12,642 nt of DNA from CAZSNT01 sp964607765 (lineage in GTDB: Bacteria; Verrucomicrobiota; Lentisphaeria; Oligosphaerales; JABHEG01). Below the pieces are notes generated by a model that was not told where the DNA came from, made no database searches, and saw only the letters and a program-made list of their open reading frames with translations. The number at the start of each line of letters is the position of its first letter. Position 1 is the first letter of the stretch. The stretch is taken from NCBI GenBank assembly GCA_964607765.1, contig CAZSNT010000235.1, positions 1 to 12,642 on the forward strand. The letters run 5' to 3'. Of the stretch, positions 6,886-12,642 are shown one piece after another. The position numbers and the translations under genes were made by a program.

Positions 6886-7755
6886 ATGCGCACGCGTGTT
6901 GCTTGGCTGGTTGTTGTTTGCCTGGTGCTGTCCGTAGGCTGTAGGTCGCCGCGGTTAGTCATCCAGCGTCTGGTCCTCACCCTCCCCAAGCTGGGTATGG
7001 TGCTTGTCCCGATCGAGCCGGGCAGTTTCCGGATGGGCTCGAACCGTGGTGACACCGATGAGCACCCCGTGCACCTTGTCCGCATCTCGAGGCGATTCTG
7101 GATGGGGCGGACCGAGGTGACCCAGGCCGAGTACCGCGCCGTGACCGGCAAAGCGCCGAGCCATTTCAAAGGCAAGACGAAGCCTGTCGAGTCGGTGAGT
7201 TGGGACGACGCGATCCGGTTCTGCGACAAACTGACGAAGCGTGAATGGCGCGCCGGCCGCCTTCCCAGAGGCTACGTGCTGCGCTTGCCTACCGAGGCGG
7301 AGTGGGAGTATTGCTGTCGCGCCGGAACGCGGCGTGCCTACTCATGGGGGAACAGGCTGGGGGAGGGCAACTGCAACGCGGAGAACGATGAGGGCAGCGA
7401 TGATGACGGGCAGTGCGATTACTTCACGGCCCGTGGCTTGTCTGTGGATTCGACGATGAACGTGGGGCAGTGCAGCGCCAACGCATGGGGCCTGTACGAT
7501 ATGCACGGCAACGTTTGGGAATGGTGTCACGACTGGTACGCTGACCGGTATCCGAGCAGTGCCGCGGCGGACCCGGTTGGCCCCACGTCAGGCTCGACCC
7601 GGGTGTTCCGCGGCGGCGGCTGGTGCAGCTCGGCCGACAACTGCCGCTCCGCGACTCGGGATGGGCGCCCGCCGTCGTTCGCGCATCACGGCGTCGGGTT
7701 CCGTGTAGTCCTTGCCCCGGCACTCCCGCGCAGGATGAAAACCGCCACGCCGTAG
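6886..7755 (+). CDS. SUMF1/formylglycine-generating-enzyme-like lipoprotein
   Basis: A 289-residue protein with an N-terminal lipoprotein signal (hydrophobic stretch then LSVGC; lipid-bearing Cys19) and a complete SUMF1/FGE-sulfatase fold. Motifs in order are MVLVPIEPGSFRMGS (38-52), TEVTQAEY (77-84), PVESVSWDDAIRFC (100-113), LRLPTEAEWEYCCRAGT (132-148), WGLYDMHGNVWEWCHDWY (201-218), FRGGGWCSS (241-249) and GVGFRVV (269-275). Genuine formylglycine-generating enzymes use a cysteine pair five residues apart in the motif after GGS; here Cys247 and Cys253 are six apart and the surrounding residues differ. It therefore looks like a non-sulfatase-activating relative, perhaps ligand- or carbohydrate-binding at the cell surface. 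An acidic insertion (about 163-178, ENDEGSDDDGQ core) is unusual. The ATG at 6886 is preceded by GGAAAGAGAG. It stands alone, divergent from the oxidoreductase operon and convergent with the SAM hydrolase gene, and no sulfatase gene lies in the window. Confidence 0.9.
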   Translation: MRTRVAWLVVVCLVLSVGCRSPRLVIQRLVLTLPKLGMVLVPIEPGSFRMGSNRGDTDEHPVHLVRISRRFWMGRTEVTQAEYRAVTGKAPSHFKGKTKPVESVSWDDAIRFCDKLTKREWRAGRLPRGYVLRLPTEAEWEYCCRAGTRRAYSWGNRLGEGNCNAENDEGSDDDGQCDYFTARGLSVDSTMNVGQCSANAWGLYDMHGNVWEWCHDWYADRYPSSAAADPVGPTSGSTRVFRGGGWCSSADNCRSATRDGRPPSFAHHGVGFRVVLAPALPRRMKTATP

Positions 7756-7885
7756 CTCACTGCCGCGGCTCCCGCAGCGCTACGTCCAGCCAGGCAGGAT
7801 ACGGCAGCCAACAGTCCAGCTAACGGTTACTGTTTCTGCGCAGAAGCCTGTCCGAAGCTCAGGAAGCCCTGCCGGTGCCAACGGC
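7756..7885. other. Convergent intergenic region with small palindromes
   Basis: This 130-base gap between convergent genes holds a perfect 12-bp palindrome TTCTGCGCAGAA (7834-7845) and just before it TAACGGTTACTG (7821-7832). The latter equals, apart from one missing T, the reverse complement of the left end of the palindromic element at 6608-6620. No T-tract follows either, so a classical intrinsic terminator is not evident. No gene is seen. Confidence 0.4.
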
Positions 7886-8728
7886 TCATCCCGGCAGTCC
7901 CGGGGGCGCGACCCGAACGCGGACCGGATCGCCGCTCCGCAGATGCAGCATCTGATTCGCGTTGCCGTTTCTTACCGCAATCTCCACGAAAGTCGTGCTG
8001 CCGATCAGGGCGAGGGCAGTGCCCGGAGCCACGTCGGCGTAGGCCTGCCGGACCGGTCCCACATCACTCTCACCCGCGACGACCGTGCGGCCGACGGTCA
8101 ACCCGGTCACCCAGCCGCCCGGTATGTCGGTTATGCAGTTGCCGAAGTGGTCAACATACTGCACGTGTCCCACGATCGTACCGTCGGCTTCACGCCGCGG
8201 CTTGGGCAGCTCGAAACGGACGGGGTCGTCGATGCGCGTGCCCACCTGCTCAGGCGTCACGCCGGTGGCCAGGTGCGCCGCGACTGGGGCAAATACATCG
8301 CGGCCGTGGAATGTCGTGCTGACGTCCGGCAGCCAGTACTCCGGCCGATCAAGTGCGAACATCGCACAGTCACGCTGCGCAAAGACCCAGCTCAGCACCC
8401 CGTTGTCCGGCGCCACGTAGGAAGCGTTGCCCGCGACGGCCAGCAACGGACGCCGGGCGCTGCCCACGCCCGGGTCGACAACCACGACATGGATCGCTCC
8501 CGCCGGGAAGTAGTCGACCGCCGTCGCCAGGAGCACACCCGCCTGACGCACGTTTTGCGGCTCGACACCGTGCGTCAGGTCGATCACCCGCGCATGCGGG
8601 GCGATACGTGCGATGACGCCCGTCATTACGCCGACGTAGGGGTCCCGCAGACCGAAGTCCGTCGTCAGTGTGATGACGGGGGGGGCTTTCAGCACAGCTC
8701 CAAGCTCCTGTTCATGAGTACGCCTCAT
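7886..8728 (-). CDS. SAM hydrolase (SAM hydroxide adenosyltransferase, DUF62 family)
   Basis: A member of the family that uses water to split S-adenosylmethionine into adenosine and methionine, related to fluorinase and chlorinase. Motifs (numbered from the first ATG): TLTTDFGLRDPYVG (20-33), VVDPGVGSARR (83-93), APDNGVLS (106-113), FHGRDVFAPVAAHL (140-153), VDHFGNCITDI (192-202) and FVEIAVRNGNA (247-257). Asp85 and Arg92 keep the seven-residue spacing of the Asp-Arg-His triad of archaeal SAM hydrolases; His141 in FHGRD is the likely third member. No halogenase-type insertion is obvious. It is cytoplasmic, with no signal. The ATG at 8728 gives 280 residues, but its only ribosome-site-like bases abut it and it lies inside a heptamer repeat. 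A GTG at 8695, with AGGAG nine bases upstream, gives 269 residues and fits the family N-terminus better. It is divergent from the lyase gene. Confidence 0.9.
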   Translation of the reverse strand: MRRTHEQELGAVLKAPPVITLTTDFGLRDPYVGVMTGVIARIAPHARVIDLTHGVEPQNVRQAGVLLATAVDYFPAGAIHVVVVDPGVGSARRPLLAVAGNASYVAPDNGVLSWVFAQRDCAMFALDRPEYWLPDVSTTFHGRDVFAPVAAHLATGVTPEQVGTRIDDPVRFELPKPRREADGTIVGHVQYVDHFGNCITDIPGGWVTGLTVGRTVVAGESDVGPVRQAYADVAPGTALALIGSTTFVEIAVRNGNANQMLHLRSGDPVRVRVAPPGLPG

Positions 8729-8755
8729 ACCTCACGTGTCACGCTCTACGCCTCA
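8721..8755. repeat. Degenerate heptamer tandem repeat (consensus CGCCTCA)
   Basis: Five consecutive 7-base units read CGCCTCA, TACCTCA, CGTGTCA, CGCTCTA and CGCCTCA. The first and last are identical and the others differ by two or three bases; the trend continues weakly into CGCGGTCA at 8756. The array covers the upstream ATG candidate of the SAM hydrolase gene, which argues that translation really begins inside, at the GTG of 8695. Confidence 0.6.
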
Positions 8756-8763
8756 CGCGGTCA

Positions 8764-8789
8764 CATCGGCTCCGTGCAGAGGGCCGATG
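8764..8789. promoter_or_regulatory. Inverted repeat in the divergent SAM hydrolase/lyase spacer
   Basis: CATCGGC (8764-8770) and GCCGATG (8783-8789) form a perfect 7-bp inverted repeat around 12 bases. Lying between two divergent genes, it could be a binding site for a dimeric regulator or a hairpin in the SAM hydrolase leader. The role is not determined by sequence. Confidence 0.3.
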
Positions 8790-8820
8790 GCTGTGTATTC
8801 CACTTTCTGTCACTCCCTGG

Positions 8821-8854
8821 TTGGATACCCGGTAAGGACCCCTATCATAAGGGG
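8821..8854 (+). promoter_or_regulatory. Candidate promoter and overlapping dyad for the lyase operon
   Basis: TTGGAT (8821-8826) and TATCAT (8843-8848, five of six matches to the -10) are 16 bases apart. A dyad CCCCT (8839-8843) / AGGGG (8850-8854) brackets the -10, an arrangement expected for a repressor operator. A start near 8855 leaves a leader of about 63 bases before the ATG at 8918, which has its own TGGAG ribosome site (8905-8909). Confidence 0.4.
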
Positions 8855-8917
8855 CGTCGCGCAGACAGGCAACCACCACGCCATCAATCCAGAAGCCGTC
8901 GGGCTGGAGCGTTGACA

Positions 8918-9826
8918 ATGGACCTCGCTGATTTCGAAGGCGTCTACTCGGCTACATTCACACCCTATGACCGACAAGGACGGTTCTGTTCCGAGATGCA
9001 GGCCCGCCTGATCGATTTCCATGCGCGGAACGGGCTGCGCGGTCTATATCTGTGCGGCAGTACGGGCGAAGGCGTGTTGCTGGACACGGAGGAACGGAAG
9101 CAGGTCACCCGCAGCGCGGTTGCGGCGGCCCAGGGACGGCTCCGCATCATCACTCACGTGGGTCACGCGGCGACGGACGTCGCTGTCGAGCTGGCACGCG
9201 ACGCGGAAGCCGTGGGCGCGGATGCCGTGTCGTCCGTGCACCCGATCTACTACTCCTACACGGACGAGATCGAGTACCGGCATTACAGGGCGATCGCGGA
9301 CGCGGTCGACATCCCGCTGTTCATCTACGCGCACCCCATTCTCACGGGGCGGGAGATGCCGGCAGACCACCTCCTGCGTCTGTTCGAGATTCCGAACATT
9401 GTGGGGGTTAAGTACACCGGCATGGACTTCTACTCGATGCGGAACATATCGGACCGCGTTCCGAAGCCGCACCTGATCCTGGGCGGCTCGGATGAACGCA
9501 TGATCCAAGGGTTGGTTTCCGGAACGCGTGGCGCGATCGGCTCGTATCAGAACGTTGTGCCTGCGGCGTTCGTCACGCTCCACGATCTGTTTCGGCAGGG
9601 GCGAGTTGACGAGGCCATGGGCATGCAGCAGCGCGTGAACGCGCTGGTCACTGCCGTTCAGGCCAAGCGTGACCTGAGCTATCCGAAGGCCATCATGCGG
9701 CACATAGGGTTCGACTGCGGCTGGTGCAGGCGCCCCTTCAAACAGCTGACCGAACGGGAATATGCGGAGTTCGCACGAGAACTTGAGGCGTTCGACGAAC
9801 TCTTTGCGTTGTCTGAGCTGCCGTAG
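8918..9826 (+). CDS. N-acetylneuraminate lyase / DHDPS-family class I lyase
   Basis: A 302-residue TIM-barrel lyase of the DHDPS/NAL family, which forms or breaks C-C bonds of 2-keto acids through a lysine Schiff base. The GSTGEG pyruvate-binding motif is at 47-52, the catalytic tyrosine is Tyr137 in FIYAHP, and the Schiff-base lysine is Lys165 in GVKYTG. Both fall at the same residue numbers as in E. coli NanA. YYSYTDEIEYRHYRAI (111-126) also resembles NanA more than DHDPS, and GGSDERMIQGLVSG (189-202) is typical. The N-acetylneuraminate lyase subfamily is favoured, but relatives also act on 2-keto-3-deoxy sugar acids. Given the downstream kinase and aldolase, a keto-deoxy sugar acid is at least as likely a substrate as sialic acid. 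An open frame extends far upstream, but only the ATG at 8918 has a ribosome site and gives family length. The omega-amidase gene starts two bases after its stop. Confidence 0.92.
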   Translation: MDLADFEGVYSATFTPYDRQGRFCSEMQARLIDFHARNGLRGLYLCGSTGEGVLLDTEERKQVTRSAVAAAQGRLRIITHVGHAATDVAVELARDAEAVGADAVSSVHPIYYSYTDEIEYRHYRAIADAVDIPLFIYAHPILTGREMPADHLLRLFEIPNIVGVKYTGMDFYSMRNISDRVPKPHLILGGSDERMIQGLVSGTRGAIGSYQNVVPAAFVTLHDLFRQGRVDEAMGMQQRVNALVTAVQAKRDLSYPKAIMRHIGFDCGWCRRPFKQLTEREYAEFARELEAFDELFALSELP

Positions 9827-9828
9827 CG

Positions 9829-10620
9829 ATGCGTGTACTGGGAGTACAACTGAACATCGCCTGGGAAGACAAGGCACGCAACTGCCGGCGTGTGGCGGAG
9901 CTGCTGGCGCCCTTCCGCGGCGAACCGGTCGACTTGATCGTGCTGCCCGAGATGTTCGCGACCGGCTTCAGCATGAACACCCCACAGATTGCGGAGTCCG
10001 CAACGGGGCCGACCACGGCGTTCCTGTCAGGGCTGGCGCGCGACTACGGGACGCACGTCTTGGCGGGCGTTGCCACCGCCGCCGCTGAGGGCAGGGCACG
10101 CAACGACGCGATCCTGTTCGCTCCCGACGGCCGTGAACGCGGTCGTTACAGCAAGCGTCACCCGTTCTCCTACGGTCGCGAGCCGGCGCACTACGACGCG
10201 GGAGACGGGATGCTCGCTGCGGCGATCGGGCCGTGGAAGTCCTGCCCGCTGATCTGCTACGATCTGCGTTTTCCGGAGGACTTCCGGGCGGGGGTGTCGC
10301 GTGGTGTGGATCTGTTCGTGGTCATCGCGAACTGGCCTGCGCCGCGAACGCAGCACTGGCGCGCTCTGCTGACCGCGCGAGCGGTAGAGAACCAAGCTGT
10401 CGTGGTAGGAGTCAATCGCTGCGGCCGCGATCCGCGGCTGTCGTACGAAGGCAGCAGCCTGGTCGTGGACTCGCAAGGGCAGGTCCTGGCCGATGCGGGC
10501 AGCACGGAGGGCGTGCTTGACGCAGCGCTGGACCACGACGCGGTAGTGCGCTGCCGCGACCGGTTCCCTGCGCTGCGTGACATCCGCACCGACACGCCGA
10601 CGTGGACGGTCTGTGCCTGA
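9829..10620 (+). CDS. Omega-amidase / nitrilase-family amidohydrolase (YafV/NIT2-like)
   Basis: A 263-residue carbon-nitrogen hydrolase with the Glu-Lys-Cys triad: Glu41 in VLPEMFATGFSM, Lys109 in YSKRHPF and Cys143 in ICYDLRFPE. VIANWPAPRTQHWRALLTAR followed by AVENQ and GVNRCG matches E. coli YafV closely. Those enzymes are omega-amidases that hydrolyse 2-oxoglutaramate or 2-oxosuccinamate, the by-products of glutamine or asparagine transamination, to the 2-oxo acid and ammonia. Length is normal for the subfamily and no export signal is present, so it is cytoplasmic. The ATG is two bases after the lyase stop codon and lacks a strong ribosome site of its own, suggesting translational coupling. 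Why it sits with a lyase and sugar-acid genes is unclear; it may act on an amide of a keto acid in the same pathway or be a metabolite-repair enzyme. The wider nitrilase superfamily is certain, the exact substrate less so. Confidence 0.91.
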   Translation: MRVLGVQLNIAWEDKARNCRRVAELLAPFRGEPVDLIVLPEMFATGFSMNTPQIAESATGPTTAFLSGLARDYGTHVLAGVATAAAEGRARNDAILFAPDGRERGRYSKRHPFSYGREPAHYDAGDGMLAAAIGPWKSCPLICYDLRFPEDFRAGVSRGVDLFVVIANWPAPRTQHWRALLTARAVENQAVVVGVNRCGRDPRLSYEGSSLVVDSQGQVLADAGSTEGVLDAALDHDAVVRCRDRFPALRDIRTDTPTWTVCA

Positions 10621-10722
10621 AGCCACGGATGGCAGAGCCGAGCCGCGGACGCGGAAAGGGGACCGTCTCTCGTTCATCGACTGCAGTCGCTTGCGATCGG
10701 TAGCATTCGGCGGCCGTCGATC

Positions 10723-10751
10723 TTGCCAAGAAAACGGCTTCGTAGTAGGTT
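10723..10751 (+). promoter_or_regulatory. Candidate promoter for the kinase-aldolase pair
   Basis: TTGCCA (10723-10728) and TAGGTT (10746-10751) are 17 bases apart in the 180-base gap between the omega-amidase and kinase genes. The -10 keeps the first, second and last consensus bases. Start near 10758; the leader would be about 43 bases and includes AGGAGG (10787-10792), eight bases before the ATG. The rest of 10621-10800 shows only weak dyads, such as GATCG/CGATC at 10695-10722. Confidence 0.33.
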
Positions 10752-10800
10752 GTGTGCTGGTCCCGTACCCACGGAAAGACAGGCTGAGGAGGCGATATCC

Positions 10801-11889
10801 ATGTACCTGACGTTTGGCGAGATCATGATGCGGATTGCACCGGCAGGGAACCTGAGGTTCCGACAGACCATGCCCGGCTCGGTGGACGTGACCTTTTCCG
10901 GTGCGGAGGCGAACGTATGCGCGTCGCTGGCACTGCTCGGCGAGCAGGCCCGGTTCCTGTGTGCGCTGCCCGATACGGCCATCACGCAGGCGCTCATGAG
11001 CGTGCTGCGTGGCTTGGGGATTGACACCAGCTGCATGCTGATGCGCGAGGAAGGGCGTCTGGGTATCTACTTCCTGGAGACCGGCGCGAATCAGCGCAGT
11101 TCGAACGTGATCTACGATCGGTCGGGGAGCGCTATCTCACTGGCCGCGCCCGGTGAGTACGACTTCGACGCGGCTCTCGACGGCGTGCACTGGGTACACA
11201 TCACGGGCATCACACCATCGTTGAGTGAGAACGCGCACCTGTCAACGCTGGAACTGGCGAAGCGGGCGAAGGCAAAAGGCGCGTCCGTGTCGTGCGACCT
11301 GAACTTCCGCAAGAAGCTGTGGAAATGGAAGCCGGGCCATAGCAACAAGGAGCTGGCCAGGGAGAGCATGGCCACCATCCTGCCGTACGTGGATGTTGCC
11401 ATCGGCAACGAGGAGGACGCATCCGACGTGTTGGGTATTGAGGCCGAGGGCACATCGGTCGAGGCCGGGCAGATCAATGCTCAGGCCTACGAAGACGTTG
11501 CGCGCCGGATCGTGGAGCTGTTCCCGAACATGTCGCGCGTGGCGATCACGCTACGGGAGAGCATCTCTGCCTGCCACAACAACTGGGGCGCCATGCTGTT
11601 CGACGTGGCCGAGGACCAGGCGTTCTTCGCGCCGCTCGATGCGGACGGCAATTACGCGCCCTACGAGATCCGGGATATTGTCGACCGCGTGGGCGGCGGC
11701 GATTCGTTCGGCGGCGGACTGATCCATGCGCTGAACAGCGACGAGTACAGCTCGCCGGACATGGCCATCCGGTTTGCCGTGGCGTCCAGCTGTCTCAAAC
11801 ACTCGATCAAGGGCGATTTCAACTACGTGACGCGCGACGAAGTCGCCGGGCTGGTCAAAGGGCAGGCGTCCGGGCGTGTGAGGAGGTAA
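10801..11889 (+). CDS. kdgK: PfkB-family 2-keto-3-deoxygluconate (or galactonate) kinase
   Basis: A 362-residue ribokinase-like kinase, predicted to phosphorylate 2-keto-3-deoxygluconate or the galacto epimer with ATP at C6. FGEIMMRIAP (5-14) is the typical opening of KdgK-type enzymes. DLNFRKKLW (166-174) is the sugar-acid kinase motif, IGNEEDA (201-207) the metal/phosphate loop, and DRVGGGDSFGGG (295-306) the PfkB signature with catalytic Asp301; GGGD replaces the commoner GAGD. It is longer than many KdgK proteins, mainly through a region at about 212-262 rich in A, E and N. The ATG at 10801 has a perfect AGGAGG eight bases upstream; a start at 10723 would add 26 unrelated residues. The gene ends AGG AGG TAA, which also serves as ribosome site for the aldolase gene three bases on. 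The adjacent aldolase supports the sugar-acid assignment; the gluco or galacto preference is open. Confidence 0.9.
   Translation: MYLTFGEIMMRIAPAGNLRFRQTMPGSVDVTFSGAEANVCASLALLGEQARFLCALPDTAITQALMSVLRGLGIDTSCMLMREEGRLGIYFLETGANQRSSNVIYDRSGSAISLAAPGEYDFDAALDGVHWVHITGITPSLSENAHLSTLELAKRAKAKGASVSCDLNFRKKLWKWKPGHSNKELARESMATILPYVDVAIGNEEDASDVLGIEAEGTSVEAGQINAQAYEDVARRIVELFPNMSRVAITLRESISACHNNWGAMLFDVAEDQAFFAPLDADGNYAPYEIRDIVDRVGGGDSFGGGLIHALNSDEYSSPDMAIRFAVASSCLKHSIKGDFNYVTRDEVAGLVKGQASGRVRR
11881..11886 (+). promoter_or_regulatory. Ribosome binding site embedded in the kinase stop
   Basis: AGGAGG forms the last two arginine codons of the kinase and, with the stop TAA, extends to AGGAGGT, fully complementary to the 16S tail. 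It lies six bases before the aldolase ATG at 11893, fixing that start and implying tight co-translation. Confidence 0.8.
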
Positions 11890-11892
11890 CGC

Positions 11893-12537
11893 ATGGGCAC
11901 AGTAGACAAAGACACGTTTGCGCGGGACTTCGCTGCGTGCCCCGTGGTCGCGATCCTGCGCGGCGTGACGCCCGACAGCATCCTGGACGTCTGCGAGGCA
12001 CTCGTCGACGGTGGTATCCGCTTCATCGAGACAACGCTCAACTCGCCGGACCCGATCGTCAGTATCCGGAAAGCTGCTGAGCGGTTCAGCGGCGCGGGCG
12101 TGCACATTGGTGCCGGCACCGTGCTGACGCCCGGCGAGGTGGATGCGGTGGCTGAAGCGGGCGGCACGTATATCATCTCTCCCAACTTCAATGAAGCGGT
12201 GGTCCAGCGGACGAAGGTGCTGGGGTTGATCTCGATCCCGGGCTTCCTCACGCCCAGCGAGGGATTCGCCGCCGTGGCCGCAGGCGCGGACTACCTGAAG
12301 TGCTTCCCGGCCCGGACGTTCGGGCCCGGGTACCTCAAGGATCTGCGTGCCGTGCTGCCGACCCCTGTCGTGGCCGTTGGCGGCGTGAATCTCGACAACG
12401 TCGGGGACTACCTGCAGGTTGCGGCAGGTGTGGGCGTGGGCTCTGCCTTGTACGGACCGACCAAGACCCTCGACCAGATCCGTGACGATACGGCCGGGTA
12501 CCTGGCTCGGGTGGCGGGCGTGCTGGGAAAGGCGTGA
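11893..12537 (+). CDS. KDPG/KDPGal-type 2-keto-3-deoxy-6-phosphate aldolase
   Basis: A 214-residue class I aldolase of the KDPG/KHG family, which cleaves 2-keto-3-deoxy-6-phospho-sugar acids to pyruvate and glyceraldehyde 3-phosphate. Visible motifs are VVAILRGVTPD (18-28, Arg23 binding the substrate), FIETTLNSP (44-52, catalytic Glu46), HIGAGTVLTP (71-80), ISPNFN (95-100), PGFLTPSE (116-123), DYLKCFPA (133-140, Schiff-base Lys136) and AVGGVNLDN (161-169). Glu46 and Lys136 are close to Glu45 and Lys133 of E. coli Eda. The LNSP motif and the FGPGYLKDLRAVLP stretch (143-156) resemble DgoA, the 6-phosphogalactonate aldolase, more than Eda, so a galactonate-type substrate is a reasonable alternative. 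Length is typical and the enzyme is cytoplasmic. It lies three bases after the kinase stop, which supplies its substrate. A large hairpin starts 39 bases beyond its stop. Confidence 0.93.
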   Translation: MGTVDKDTFARDFAACPVVAILRGVTPDSILDVCEALVDGGIRFIETTLNSPDPIVSIRKAAERFSGAGVHIGAGTVLTPGEVDAVAEAGGTYIISPNFNEAVVQRTKVLGLISIPGFLTPSEGFAAVAAGADYLKCFPARTFGPGYLKDLRAVLPTPVVAVGGVNLDNVGDYLQVAAGVGVGSALYGPTKTLDQIRDDTAGYLARVAGVLGKA

Positions 12538-12576
12538 GGGTTGGTCGACGTGCGCGCACATCCGGCGACCTGGGAC

Positions 12577-12642
12577 CGCCGAGCACCAGCTCGGCCCTGG
12601 AACGCGGCGCAAGTGGGAACCGGGCCGAGCTGGTGCTCGGCG
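12577..12642. repeat. Large nested inverted repeat at the end of the window
   Basis: Positions 12577-12597 are the exact reverse complement of 12622-12642 (21 bp), separated by 24 bases, and the pairing may continue past the window. Each arm is itself a hairpin: GCCGAGC-ACCA-GCTCGGC in the left arm and its mirror with TGGT in the right. The DNA or RNA can therefore form one long stem or two short ones. It follows the aldolase gene, so it may end that transcript, although no T-tract is visible within the window. The double-hairpin form is also typical of REP/BIME-like genomic repeats. Confidence 0.75.

Noticed and set aside
6537..6937. Short open frames across the palindromic element
   Set aside because: Compositionally odd, arginine-rich and spanning inverted repeats and a promoter candidate; no ribosome sites.
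6886..7755. Assignment as a true formylglycine-generating enzyme for sulfatases
   Set aside because: The characteristic cysteine pair and surrounding residues are not conserved, the protein is a lipoprotein, and no sulfatase gene is nearby.
8807..8818. CTGTCACTCCCT shared with 6430-6441
   Set aside because: A 12-base match is expected by chance several times in a window of this size; no symmetry or context supports a common site.
7943..8917. A long N-terminal extension of the lyase open frame
   Set aside because: It is antisense to the well-supported SAM hydrolase gene, has no family similarity, and the ATG at 8918 has a proper ribosome site and gives family length.
8912..8917. Perfect TTGACA just before the lyase ATG
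   Set aside because: As a -35 it would put the transcription start inside the coding region; it lies between the ribosome site and the ATG.

Overview
The window is high-GC bacterial chromosomal DNA with ten recognisable protein genes and no RNA genes, CRISPR array or insertion sequence. Several traits point to a free-living, polysaccharide- or sugar-acid-degrading member of the PVC group or a similar environmental phylum (Lentisphaerae, Kiritimatiellae, Planctomycetes or Hydrogenedentes-like). These are a pilin-like N-terminus without the usual glycine before the methylated phenylalanine, joined to a LamG-like start; a Tat-exported Gfo/Idh/MocA protein paired with an exported HEAT-repeat protein; and a lipoprotein SUMF1-like protein. 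The phylum is an inference from gene content, not a phylogeny.

Layout. Positions 1-296 (minus) hold the 5' part of a prepilin-like gene that runs off the left edge. A roughly 280-base divergent intergenic region with two candidate promoters follows. Plus-strand genes at 581-1528 (unrecognised exported protein) and 1590-2768 (exported C45-type Ntn hydrolase) face a minus-strand pair: Gfo/Idh/MocA oxidoreductase (5105-6379), then HEAT-repeat protein (2881-5082). The 506-base divergent region 6380-6885 carries an elaborate nested palindromic element (6607-6775) and a candidate promoter for a SUMF1-domain lipoprotein (6886-7755). That gene converges with a minus-strand SAM hydrolase (7886-8728), whose 5' end contains a degenerate heptamer tandem repeat.

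From 8918 to 12537 everything lies on the plus strand and looks like one or two catabolic transcription units: an N-acetylneuraminate lyase/DHDPS-family lyase, an omega-amidase two bases behind it, then after a 180-base gap a 2-keto-3-deoxy-sugar-acid kinase and a KDPG/KDPGal-type aldolase. The last two form the lower half of an Entner-Doudoroff-like route (2-keto-3-deoxy acid to its 6-phosphate, then pyruvate plus glyceraldehyde 3-phosphate). The lyase may act on the same or a related 2-keto-3-deoxy acid. The final 66 bases form a large nested hairpin, either a terminator or a repeat unit.

No complete undescribed system is evident. The least explained items are the intergenic palindromic elements, the heptamer array, the lyase/omega-amidase pairing and the unrecognised secreted protein beside the C45 hydrolase.
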